A stretch of 64,000 bases of DNA from Tenacibaculum sp. M341 (GTDB taxonomy: Bacteria; Bacteroidota; Bacteroidia; Flavobacteriales; Flavobacteriaceae), in assembly GCF_004337695.1 (NCBI RefSeq), contig NZ_SJXJ01000003.1, positions 186,001-250,000 of the forward strand, written 5' to 3'. Position numbers and translations under genes: made by a program. The notes under the pieces were generated by a model. It made no database searches and had not been told where the DNA came from. It worked only from the letters and a program-made list of their open reading frames with translations. Positions 40,778 to 48,889 of the stretch are shown piece by piece; positions within the stretch are counted from its first letter, which is position 1; each line of letters opens with the position of its first letter.

Positions 40778-40808
40778 AAAAGACTTCATAATTTATGAAG
40801 TCTTTTTT
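40778..40808 (+). terminator. Terminator of the tRNA gene
   Basis: A 12-bp perfect stem AAAAGACTTCAT / ATGAAGTCTTTT with a 5-nt loop and T run, 7 bp behind the tRNA. It can also serve the minus-strand gene ending at 40828. Confidence 0.88.
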
Positions 40809-40827
40809 GTTTTATGAAATTAAAGGT

Positions 40828-41796
40828 TTATTTTAAAATACCTAAATGTATAAGTCTACTACCTGTTTGTCCAATTGGATTAGTGCTTTTACCAATTACA
40901 ATTCCATTTTCAGGTGCAATATATTCTTTTAAAATGTTGCCAAAAACATCTCTAATTGTAGCTATTAATTCTCCTTTTTTTAGTTTTTGAGTGAGTTCAA
41001 CATGTACTTGAATAATACCACCTACATGACTATAAATCCAATATGATTTTTTACAAATGATGGCATTTTTTTCAGCTTTTTCTATAGTGTCATCATACAT
41101 TTTTAAAAAAGATAAGGTGTTATATACTCCAGTTAGGCTAGAGTGAATCATGCCTTTTTGAAATTTATCAGGATCACCAACTTCAATAGTGATAGCATCA
41201 ATACCTAAATCAGCAGCAGCACCTCTGAGGGTTCCATCTTTAGGAGGGGCGTTAAGAATGATTTGTGGGTTTTGAATTAGTGCTAACTGCTTAGCTATTT
41301 TAGAAGATAAATCAGCTCTAACATAATATGAATTAATTCTTCCAAAACTAGCGGTATGTAAATCTAAAAGAAAATCGAAATTCTTGATAATTCGGTTAAT
41401 TACTCTACTAGCGTAAACTTTACTTCTATTACCATCTTTGTCTCCTGGCATTATTCTATTTAAATCTACTCCATCAATAAAACGACGTTCATTTACTAAA
41501 ATAGAAGGAACATTTACGACAGGAATACCTATTATAGTACCAGATAGTTTTTCTAAATTAATAGAGTTGAATAAACGTTGAATAACAGACATTCCATTTA
41601 GTTCATTACCGTGTACTACAGCTGTAAGTCCTAAAACAGGTCCATCTTTAATGCCTTTACCAATGATTATAGGAATATAAATGGGTTGAGCAATTCCATT
41701 AGAAACTAAATGTAGCCAACGATATGATAGTGTATTGCTTTTGTAATCATTTAATTTTATCCTTTTAATAATTGGAATCTTTTGAAATTTAGCCAT
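40828..41796 (-). CDS. Succinylglutamate desuccinylase/aspartoacylase-family amidohydrolase
   Basis: A 322-residue M14-type zinc enzyme: VVHGNELNGMSV supplies the His and Glu ligands, LLDLHTASFGR the second His and DGVDLNRIMPG the substrate-binding Arg. A C-terminal beta domain (GGIIQVHVELTQKLKKGELIATI) is typical of the AstE-like branch. Family members remove acyl groups from amino-acid amides. It follows, stop-to-start, an ATP-grasp gene and is the last gene of the run headed by polyamine genes. A substrate that is an N-acyl or peptide conjugate is inferred. Confidence 0.85.
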   Translation of the reverse strand: MAKFQKIPIIKRIKLNDYKSNTLSYRWLHLVSNGIAQPIYIPIIIGKGIKDGPVLGLTAVVHGNELNGMSVIQRLFNSINLEKLSGTIIGIPVVNVPSILVNERRFIDGVDLNRIMPGDKDGNRSKVYASRVINRIIKNFDFLLDLHTASFGRINSYYVRADLSSKIAKQLALIQNPQIILNAPPKDGTLRGAAADLGIDAITIEVGDPDKFQKGMIHSSLTGVYNTLSFLKMYDDTIEKAEKNAIICKKSYWIYSHVGGIIQVHVELTQKLKKGELIATIRDVFGNILKEYIAPENGIVIGKSTNPIGQTGSRLIHLGILK

Positions 41797-43220
41797 TATA
41801 AAATTTCTTTTATTAGTAATTCATCATCATTTAAAGATTTAAAAAGTTTACGTTTAAACGTTCCTTTTTTACTTAATAATTTAATAGCCATTTTATCTAT
41901 AGCTATAGAGGTTAAAACGGTTTGAATGTATGCTTCTACTAAATCATCAAGACCAATACCCAAGTTATTAAACTCTTTTCTTTCCATAAGGAGAAGTCTG
42001 TTAGTGTCAGAACCCCAATCTCCATTTTCTTTTTTGTATGATAAATTAGTTCCAAGTATGTCCCATGAAGCTTTGCCTTCATCTAAGGTGTTTTTTAAAG
42101 GTAGTTTAGCTCTTCTAGAATAAATAGATATGGGTTTGTAGCCGTTTTTGGTAGCATGTATCATCATTCTAAAATCTAAAACATATGATAGACCTTTGTT
42201 ATTGGGCATGGTACCGACATGATAATATTTTCCTTCAGAAGTTGTGGAACTCCAATTATAATTACCGACTAAACTTTGTACAATAAATTTATCATAATCA
42301 AAGTCCATTTTCATAAAATTATCTAACTCTTCCTCATTAACAATAGTGAAAACACCTTGTCCAGCATTACTATATGGGATTTTAACAACGGCTTTGCCTC
42401 CCATATTACTAATCCATAAAGGAATTTCATTTTTATTAACATCCCAAATGGTATGAGGAGTTATAATTTTAAGATTTTTTTCTGATAGCTCTGCATTGTA
42501 AAAAGAGTATGCTTTAGAGGCAATTAATTTATTTCTTCCACCTGCTAAGCAAACTATAGTAGGATTGATAATTTTTGTTTTGGAGAAAATAGGTAATCTA
42601 TTCCATGGTTTTTGGGTTAGGTATCTAAACACTAAATCTAATTGGATCCATTTATCATTTACTTTAAGTTGAATGTATTCTCCCGAAATATCAATATGAC
42701 TTTTATCTAAATTATTATAATAGGGAACAAGAAATACTTTTTTATCAAGCATATCTGCCATAGCATGAGCATAACCAGAGGCTTCCATATAATTTTTATC
42801 ATAAATAACAGCTATATTGTTGTTAGCCTTCTTTTTGATCAATGGCTTTATAGTATGCTCCATAAATTGTCTATAACCACCTTGCTCTTTAAATTCGTTT
42901 AACAGAGGCATAGACTTTTGTCCAGATGGACAAGAGTTGTTTTCTATAATAACCATTTGACGCTTTCCATGTTCAGTGGTAACATGTAATAAATCTGCGC
43001 CAGATAAATGATAATGTTTAGGTTTATAACTTAATATTTCTTTTAAATCTTCTGAATTTACTTTAGGATTTAAATGGCAGTATCTTTTTATAATTCTATC
43101 GCTAGATAGGTTTAAAAAATAGCTAACCATAGGATGTATGGTAGCATTTAAAGATTTTTCATACCAATGGTTTTCAGGTTCAAAGGTATTTGGGGAAATA
43201 GTCCTTATTTTTTTGTCCAT
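41796..43220 (-). CDS. ATP-grasp-like ligase
   Basis: A 474-residue protein. The ATP-grasp signatures are GKAVVKIPYSNAGQGVFTI (lysine and glycine-rich loop, about residues 270-290), DYDKFIVQSLVGNYNW and the Mg-binding region YVLDFRMMIHATKNG. An N-terminal substrate domain of about 230 residues (HYHLSGADLLHVTTEHGKRQMVIIENNSCPSGQ) is not one I recognise. ATP-grasp enzymes couple ATP cleavage to amide or peptide bond formation. Immediate linkage to the desuccinylase gene (1-bp overlap) suggests a make-and-break pair acting on one amide. Confidence 0.75.
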   Translation of the reverse strand: MDKKIRTISPNTFEPENHWYEKSLNATIHPMVSYFLNLSSDRIIKRYCHLNPKVNSEDLKEILSYKPKHYHLSGADLLHVTTEHGKRQMVIIENNSCPSGQKSMPLLNEFKEQGGYRQFMEHTIKPLIKKKANNNIAVIYDKNYMEASGYAHAMADMLDKKVFLVPYYNNLDKSHIDISGEYIQLKVNDKWIQLDLVFRYLTQKPWNRLPIFSKTKIINPTIVCLAGGRNKLIASKAYSFYNAELSEKNLKIITPHTIWDVNKNEIPLWISNMGGKAVVKIPYSNAGQGVFTIVNEEELDNFMKMDFDYDKFIVQSLVGNYNWSSTTSEGKYYHVGTMPNNKGLSYVLDFRMMIHATKNGYKPISIYSRRAKLPLKNTLDEGKASWDILGTNLSYKKENGDWGSDTNRLLLMERKEFNNLGIGLDDLVEAYIQTVLTSIAIDKMAIKLLSKKGTFKRKLFKSLNDDELLIKEIL

Positions 43221-43255
43221 TTATATAGTTTTCTTAAACTGTTTATGGTAATTTT

Positions 43256-43678
43256 TTAATTTTCAATTATATTTTGATAGTTGTTAAAACTAATTTCTTC
43301 TTTAAAAAGGTCAATTGACTTTTCAATAATTTCTTGCGCTTTTTTAACAGAATAACCTAGTTCTACTGCATATATAATTACAGCTTCTATTTCAAGGTTG
43401 TTAATTTCTTTGTTAGAAGAAATGCTTTTAAATAAATCATATAATATGTATAATCTTTTAGTTGTATTATGAACAGTTTCAAGAGCATATTTACTGTGGT
43501 TGTGCATTATGTCTTTATACTCTTCATTGTTAATGTTTAAAGCAGTAGCAAAAGCATTAATAACATGTTCTTCATGTTCATCCATTAATACATCAAGAGT
43601 GGCTATATGTACTATGGCAGCAAAATGAGCAATACCGTTTCTATGCTCATTTGACTCAAATAAATCTAATATTGACAT
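43256..43678 (-). CDS. Helical TerB-like protein
   Basis: A 140-residue all-helical protein (NGIAHFAAIVHIATLDVLMDEHEEHVINAFATALNINNEEYKDIM...). The H/D/E pattern in HIATLDVLMDEHEEHVI resembles the acidic metal-site helix of TerB/DjlA-type domains. Function unknown; TerB-like domains often scaffold membrane-associated complexes. It lies between small hypothetical genes and the ATP-grasp gene on the same strand. Confidence 0.5.
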   Translation of the reverse strand: MSILDLFESNEHRNGIAHFAAIVHIATLDVLMDEHEEHVINAFATALNINNEEYKDIMHNHSKYALETVHNTTKRLYILYDLFKSISSNKEINNLEIEAVIIYAVELGYSVKKAQEIIEKSIDLFKEEISFNNYQNIIEN

Positions 43679-43716
43679 ATATTTATGTTATAGGATAGGA
43701 GTTATCTTTTGATGTT

Positions 43717-44019
43717 CTACTCGGTTAGTTTTAATTCAGTTATTATCCATGCTAGATATATTTGTTCATCATCAATAGTAATTTCCTTTTCTTTATAAGA
43801 AATAATAAAGCTTTTACCGATGTGGCTTTCATCTTTTAAATCAAAAGAGTTTAGTACTTCGGGCTCAATGCCTTCAAAATTATAAATGTTATCATCATGA
43901 GAGAAATAATAAACATCTTGTTCGTACCCATCAAAAGAGGCAGAAAGAGTTTTAATTTCTTCTTGTTTAGAGAAATTGAGAAACATAATAAAGAATATAC
44001 CTACAAGAATTGTTTTCAT
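43717..44019 (-). CDS. Small secreted protein related to 44480 gene
   Basis: A 100-residue protein with a signal peptide (MKTILVGIFFIMFLNFS). The mature part (YFSHDDNIYNFEGI..., LNSFDLKDESHIGKSFIISYKEKEI...) matches the gene at 44480 in the pattern FDLK..S..GK.F.I.YKE....D.......L.L. The pair would therefore be a secreted and a cytosolic version of one small beta fold. Unknown function. Confidence 0.6.
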   Translation of the reverse strand: MKTILVGIFFIMFLNFSKQEEIKTLSASFDGYEQDVYYFSHDDNIYNFEGIEPEVLNSFDLKDESHIGKSFIISYKEKEITIDDEQIYLAWIITELKLTE

Positions 44020-44066
44020 AAATGATTTTTTTATAATTAAAACTAAACTCTTAATTTATTTAAAGG

Positions 44067-44477
44067 TTACATGAAAATTTCATTACGTTTTTTGAAGGTT
44101 TTAAATTCTAAAAAGTAATTGTTTGGATCTTTTATAAAAAAAGAACTTTGTTCTCCTTTTTTATCTTCAAAAAATGTTTTTTTAATGATAGTATCAAAAG
44201 ACCATTTATTAATTCTATCATATGTTTTTTCCCATTCATCATTTTCAAGTATAACTCCAAAATGAAAAGAAGGAAGTTGGTCTTTTTCTAAAGAATACAT
44301 AGGGTATTGAAAATCAAATTTATCAGAGGTAACAAAAGTTATTTGATGACTAAATAAGTTAATGTCTGCCCAATTATTAGTTTTTCTGCCAATTTCTAAA
44401 CCAAGTTCTTCAGTGTAAAACTTTATTGTTTTGTTGAGGTCTTTACAAGGTAATGATATATGAAATTTTGTGCTCAT
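44067..44477 (-). CDS. VOC-superfamily (glyoxalase-like) protein
   Basis: A 136-residue single glyoxalase/bleomycin-resistance fold: FHISLPCKDLNKTIKFYTEELGLEIGRKTNNWADINLFSHQITFV, then SFHFGVILENDEWEKTYDRI and SSFFIKDPNNYFLEFKTFK. The metal ligands are apparent as His (FHISLP), His (FHFGV) and Glu (YFLEFK). It may be a lyase, dioxygenase or antibiotic-binding protein; nothing in the context decides. Confidence 0.85.
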   Translation of the reverse strand: MSTKFHISLPCKDLNKTIKFYTEELGLEIGRKTNNWADINLFSHQITFVTSDKFDFQYPMYSLEKDQLPSFHFGVILENDEWEKTYDRINKWSFDTIIKKTFFEDKKGEQSSFFIKDPNNYFLEFKTFKKRNEIFM

Positions 44478-44479
44478 AA

Positions 44480-44740
44480 TTATAACAGTGTTAATTTTTC
44501 TAGTTTTAGTACTATAAAATCTTCATCATCTAAATCGTCAAAGATTTCTTTATACTCTATTTCAAACTTTTTACCTTTTAAACTATCAGACTTTAGGTCA
44601 AATTTGACCAAGATCATTTTGTTAATTTCTTCAAAATCGATTATATCATTATTATCTAATTTAAAAATGAAATAACCATTTGTGTATCCTTTGTAAGTAC
44701 CAGTTGAGGTAACTGATTGCTCTGCTCTATAATAATTCAT
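44480..44740 (-). CDS. Small cytosolic protein related to 43717 gene
   Basis: An 86-residue acidic protein (MNYYRAEQSVTSTGTYKGYTNGYFIFKLDNNDIIDFEEI...). It shares with 43717 the KFDLKSDSLKGKKFEIEYKEIFDDLDDE...LKLEKL block but has no signal peptide. It starts 11 bp behind the 90-residue gene at 44752 and is co-directional with the polyamine genes. Unknown function. Confidence 0.6.
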   Translation of the reverse strand: MNYYRAEQSVTSTGTYKGYTNGYFIFKLDNNDIIDFEEINKMILVKFDLKSDSLKGKKFEIEYKEIFDDLDDEDFIVLKLEKLTLL

Positions 44741-44751
44741 AGTAAAAATTA

Positions 44752-45024
44752 TTAAAAATTAGTATCATTAAAATTATCAAAATCATTGTCGTCAAAAGAG
44801 TTTTCATCTTCAATGAATTGATCCATAGTGTCTTCCAGTTTTCTGCTTATTTTAACTAAATAAATAGTGTCAATAGTTCTTACTTCTACGGCACTAATAG
44901 TTTTTCCTTCTGAATTTTGAAAAGAAATAATATCATCATAATCATATCCATCAGGATATTTTGCAACTAATAAGTTTAAGATATTCGACGTTAACTTATC
45001 ATAATCAACTATAATACGTTTCAT
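44752..45024 (-). CDS. Conserved small acidic-tail protein behind the DHS-like gene
   Basis: A 90-residue protein: MKRIIVDYDKLTSNILNLLVAKYPDGYDYDDIISFQNSEGKTISAVEVRTIDTIYLVKIS, then a D/N-rich tail (FDDNDFDNFNDTNF). It begins 4 bp after the deoxyhypusine-synthase-like gene, so it is translated from the polyamine transcript. Family not characterised as far as I can tell. Confidence 0.62.
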   Translation of the reverse strand: MKRIIVDYDKLTSNILNLLVAKYPDGYDYDDIISFQNSEGKTISAVEVRTIDTIYLVKISRKLEDTMDQFIEDENSFDDNDFDNFNDTNF

Positions 45025-45028
45025 AAGG

Positions 45029-46009
45029 TTACATTTTTAATAAGTATGCGAAAATTAAAGGAGCAACAATTGTAGCATCACTTTCTATAACAAACTTTGG
45101 AGTATCTATATCTAGTTTTCCCCAAGTAATTTTTTCATTAGGTACAGCGCCTGAATAAGATCCATAACTTGTTGTTGAGTCAGAAATTTGACAGAAATAA
45201 CTCCAAAAAGGAGTGTCTTCTCTTTCTAAATCTTGATATAACATTGGAACAACACATATAGGGAAATCTCCTGCGATACCACCACCTATTTGAAAAAAGC
45301 CTATTCCGTTTCCAGAATTCTCTGTATACCAATCAGCCAAAAAAGTCATATACTCAATACCAGATTTCATGGTTGAAGCTTTTAACTCTCCTTTCATAAC
45401 ATATGAAGCAAAAATATTTCCCATTGTAGAGTCTTCCCATCCAGGTACTACAATAGGTAGGTTTTTTTTGGCCGCAGCATACATCCATGAGTTTTTGATA
45501 TCAATCTCGTAATATTGTTCTAATACACCAGATAATAATAGTTTGTACATAAATTCATGAGGAAAGAAACGTTCGTTATTATCTTCAGCATCTTTCCAAA
45601 TTTTATAAATATGTTTTTGTAATCTTCTAAAGGCTTCTTCTTCAGGAATACAAGTGTCAGTTACTCTATTAAGTCCTTTAAGCAATAAATCCCATTCATC
45701 TTGTGGGGTTAAATCGCGGTAGTTTGGTACTCTTTTGTATTGTGAGTGGGCTACCAAATTCATAATATCTTCTTCAAGATTGGCACCAGTACAAGAGATT
45801 ATATGGACTTTATCTTGTCTTATTACTTCTGCAAAAATTTTACCTAGTTCAGCTGTACTCATTGCACCTGCTAAAGAAACAAGCATTTTAGATCCTTGTT
45901 CTAATTGATTTTCATACTCTTTAGCTGCATCAACTAAAGAAGCTGCGTTAAAGTGTAAAAAGTATTTTTCTAAAAATTCAGATATTGGGTGGTTATTTAC
46001 GTTTATCAT
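45029..46009 (-). CDS. Deoxyhypusine-synthase-like enzyme (bacterial polyamine type)
   Basis: A 326-residue member of the deoxyhypusine synthase fold: MLVSLAGAMSTAELGKIFAEVIR, the NAD-binding HIISCTGANLEEDI, FFQIGGGIAGDFP and the active-site lysine segment PNEKITWGKLDID. Bacteria lack eIF5A, and their homologs use putrescine or a related amine to make homospermidine or similar amines. Neighbouring arginine decarboxylase and agmatinase genes, which would supply putrescine, support that here. Product identity is inferred. Confidence 0.85.
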   Translation of the reverse strand: MINVNNHPISEFLEKYFLHFNAASLVDAAKEYENQLEQGSKMLVSLAGAMSTAELGKIFAEVIRQDKVHIISCTGANLEEDIMNLVAHSQYKRVPNYRDLTPQDEWDLLLKGLNRVTDTCIPEEEAFRRLQKHIYKIWKDAEDNNERFFPHEFMYKLLLSGVLEQYYEIDIKNSWMYAAAKKNLPIVVPGWEDSTMGNIFASYVMKGELKASTMKSGIEYMTFLADWYTENSGNGIGFFQIGGGIAGDFPICVVPMLYQDLEREDTPFWSYFCQISDSTTSYGSYSGAVPNEKITWGKLDIDTPKFVIESDATIVAPLIFAYLLKM

Positions 46010-46036
46010 GTAGCTTTCGTTTTTAATAGATATAGA

Positions 46037-46984
46037 TTAGTCTTCTAATTCATCTTTAAACTTGTTAAGTCTGCTAAATGGAGACTCATTATCGTTTTGA
46101 TCATCTTCATTAAAATCATCATTACTATCAATTGAATAAAATTTATAGCTTAACATTTTGTAGTATAGTTTAGCGGCTAAGAAGTCTGAAGATTTTTCAT
46201 GTTCATTAGGGCATAATTCAACAATATCAAAGCCTACTACATTTTTTTCTTCAAAAATTCGGCGTAAAAAATCTAAGGTTTCATACCAAAATAATCCTCC
46301 TGGTTCAGGAGTACCTGTACTAGGTAAAATAGAAGGGTCAAAAGCGTCTAAATCAAATGAAATAAATACATTATCTGTTAATAAATCAATAACTTCATCT
46401 ATCCAGTACTCATTAGTAGCCATTTCATGGGCGAAAAAAACTTTTTCTTCGTTCATAACTCTGGTTTCAGAAATATCCATACTTCGGATACCAACCTGAA
46501 CTAAATTTGTATTTTGATTAGCTTCATACATAGCACAAGCATGATTGTATGGAGTTTCATCATATTCTTTACGTAAATCAGCATGTGCATCAATATGTAA
46601 CACCGTTAAGTTATCAAAACATTCATTAAAGGCTCTAATACTACCAATTGATATTGAGTGCTCTCCACCAATAAGAGTTACAAACTTATTTCTATTAATG
46701 TATTGTTTTGTGGTTTGATGAACAGAATCAACCATAGCTCCAGAAGATCTGTTTTCGGTAATAGCTTCGGCTAAATAAATTCCTTCTTTATATACTTCAG
46801 ATTTAGTTTCAATATCATAGAGTTCCATATTTTCAGAAGCTTCTAAAAAAGCATTTGGACCTTTATCAGCTCCTTTTTGCCAAGTACTTGTTCCATCATA
46901 TGGAACAGGTATTAAAACTATTTTAGAAGTATCTACTTTACTGAATTGTTCTGAAATTCCTGCATAAGTTCTATTCGCTTTCAT
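46037..46984 (-). CDS. speB: Agmatinase (arginase/agmatinase family)
   Basis: A 315-residue Mn-dependent ureohydrolase. The metal motifs are GGEHSIS near residue 105, HIDAHADLR near 130 and SFDLDAFDPSILPSTGTPEPGG near 215-235. It would hydrolyse agmatine to putrescine and urea; agmatinase is preferred to arginase because the decarboxylase gene overlaps it. A C-terminal acidic extension (DSNDDFNEDDQNDNES) is beyond the usual end. Its start lies inside the upstream gene (14-bp overlap). Confidence 0.88.
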   Translation of the reverse strand: MKANRTYAGISEQFSKVDTSKIVLIPVPYDGTSTWQKGADKGPNAFLEASENMELYDIETKSEVYKEGIYLAEAITENRSSGAMVDSVHQTTKQYINRNKFVTLIGGEHSISIGSIRAFNECFDNLTVLHIDAHADLRKEYDETPYNHACAMYEANQNTNLVQVGIRSMDISETRVMNEEKVFFAHEMATNEYWIDEVIDLLTDNVFISFDLDAFDPSILPSTGTPEPGGLFWYETLDFLRRIFEEKNVVGFDIVELCPNEHEKSSDFLAAKLYYKMLSYKFYSIDSNDDFNEDDQNDNESPFSRLNKFKDELED

Positions 46985-48383
46985 ATCCTAATATTGATAG
47001 TAATTCTTTACTTTTTTGTTGTTCTTTAAATATTTCAGTGTTTATTTTTCCGTTTTTGTCTTTTTGGATCAAAATGTGTTTAGGGTGTGGAATTAGACAA
47101 TGTTGTAATCCTCCAAAACCACCAATAGACTCTTGGTAAGCTCCAGTATTAAAAAAACCTATGTATAAAGGAGAGTCTTTATCATAAACAGGTAAATAAA
47201 TGGCATTAACATGTTGCTCTGAATTATAGTAATCGTCACTATCACAGGTTAATCCACCAAGAAGGACACGCTCATATTGGTTATTCCATTTATTTATAGG
47301 AAGCATTATAAAGCGTTTGTTGATAGCCCAGCTATCTGGCAAAGTGGTAATGAATGAAGAATTAATCATGTTCCATTTTTCACGATCATTTTGTTTTTTT
47401 TGATATAAAACTTCATAAATAGCTCCACTACTTTCACCAACGGTAAAGCTTCCAAACTCAGTAAAAATATTTGGAGTATCTACATTTGCTTGTGTGCATG
47501 CAGTTTGAATTTGATTGATAATTTCATCAATCATATATTGATAATCATAATCAAATGCTAATGAATTTTTAATAGGAAATCCACCACCAATATTTAAACT
47601 GTTTAAGCTAGGACAGATTTTTTTTAGACTAACGTATACTTTTAAACATTTTAAAAGTTCATTCCAGTAATATGCATTATCTTTTATACCTGTATTTATA
47701 AAAAAATGTAGCATTTTGAGTTCAACTTGAGGATTGTTGGCTATTTCTCTTTCGTAAAAAGAAACGATATTTTTATAACCAATACCTAGTCTACTTGTAT
47801 AAAACTCAAATTTAGGTTCTTCTTCAGATGCAATACGTATGCCTACTTTAAATTTTTTATTGGTTTCATCTAATAATAAATCAAGTTCTTCATAATTATC
47901 TATAATAGGGATACAGTTTTTGTATCCTTCCTCAATCAAGTCTACAATATTTGAAATGTATTGATCTCTTTTAAAACCATTGCATAAAATGAAGGTATGA
48001 TTATTTAATTTTCCTTCTTTTTTTAGAGATTTAACAATGTCTATGTCAAAAGCAGATGAAGTCTCTAAATGAATGTCATTTTTTAAAGTTTCATTTAAAA
48101 CATATTTAAAATGAGAGCTTTTAGTACAATAGGAGTAGTTATAACTACCTTTGTAGTTATGCTTTTTAATAGATTTGTTAAACCACTCTTTTGTTTTACG
48201 AATGTTTTCAGAAATTTTAGGTAGATACGTGAATTTTAGGGGAGTTCCGTATTTATTAATAAGCTCCTCTACAATATCAATATCATGGAAAAATAAATTT
48301 CCATTTTCAGTATAGAACTCCTCTTGAGGAAAATCAAAAGTTTGTTCAATTAAATCTTTATATTTTGTATTCATTTTTTTCAA
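46971..48383 (-). CDS. speA: Biosynthetic arginine decarboxylase (PLP alanine-racemase fold)
   Basis: A 470-residue enzyme. The PLP lysine lies in YNYSYCTKSSHFKYV (about residue 87). Further fold-III signatures are RIASEEEPKFEFYTSRLGIG, LNIGGGFPIKN (phosphate loop) and GGLTCDSDDYY with the catalytic Cys. It is shorter than E. coli SpeA (about 630-660) and matches the compact Bacteroidetes type. It makes agmatine, the substrate of the next gene. First gene of the minus-strand polyamine operon. Confidence 0.85.
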   Translation of the reverse strand: MKKMNTKYKDLIEQTFDFPQEEFYTENGNLFFHDIDIVEELINKYGTPLKFTYLPKISENIRKTKEWFNKSIKKHNYKGSYNYSYCTKSSHFKYVLNETLKNDIHLETSSAFDIDIVKSLKKEGKLNNHTFILCNGFKRDQYISNIVDLIEEGYKNCIPIIDNYEELDLLLDETNKKFKVGIRIASEEEPKFEFYTSRLGIGYKNIVSFYEREIANNPQVELKMLHFFINTGIKDNAYYWNELLKCLKVYVSLKKICPSLNSLNIGGGFPIKNSLAFDYDYQYMIDEIINQIQTACTQANVDTPNIFTEFGSFTVGESSGAIYEVLYQKKQNDREKWNMINSSFITTLPDSWAINKRFIMLPINKWNNQYERVLLGGLTCDSDDYYNSEQHVNAIYLPVYDKDSPLYIGFFNTGAYQESIGGFGGLQHCLIPHPKHILIQKDKNGKINTEIFKEQQKSKELLSILGYESE

Positions 48384-48889
48384 TAAAAATTATAGAAAGC
48401 AAACTCTATAGCTATCTGATAGCTAGGTTTGTTATAACCCAAATTGAAAATGAAAAACTAAACTAAAAGTTGTAAGTACACACCCCTTAAACGAAGATTT
48501 TGAAGTATGTCTAAAATTAAAAGATTGGAAGAAACCTTAATTTTTTCGTTGTGTTTCCAAAACACTAAACAATTTTTTATCTTCCTGTAAAAATTGTTTT
48601 CGAAATAAGCAAAACGTAACATTTTATTTTACCATAGGTAAATCAAATGTAATCTTTTTTTTTATATAAAAGAATATTACCTCTTTTTTTTGTTAATAAT
48701 ATTAGTAAAAAGAAGAGTTTGTTGTTGAATTCTTTATACTGGCTTGTATTCAGTGATTTATCTTGAAATTTTTAAAAAAGTTTAATCTGTTAAATTTTAA
48801 ACGAAATGTTATAAACAAAAGACAAAGCCTTAGTTTTGCAGGCTGGTAAATGTATAACAACTAAATTTTAAATTTAATTATTAATAAAA
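48384..48889. other. Intergenic region between polyamine operon and TonB receptor
   Basis: No gene is seen. A hairpin AAACAATTTTT / AAAAATTGTTT lies at 48567-48599 and the palindrome AGCTAT-CTG-ATAGCT at 48408-48422. TACATTTG on the minus strand (48661-48654) is a possible -7 box for the polyamine operon, giving a long leader. TAGTTTTG (48831-48838) is a -7 box for the TonB receptor gene, about 50 bp before its ATG. Confidence 0.5.
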
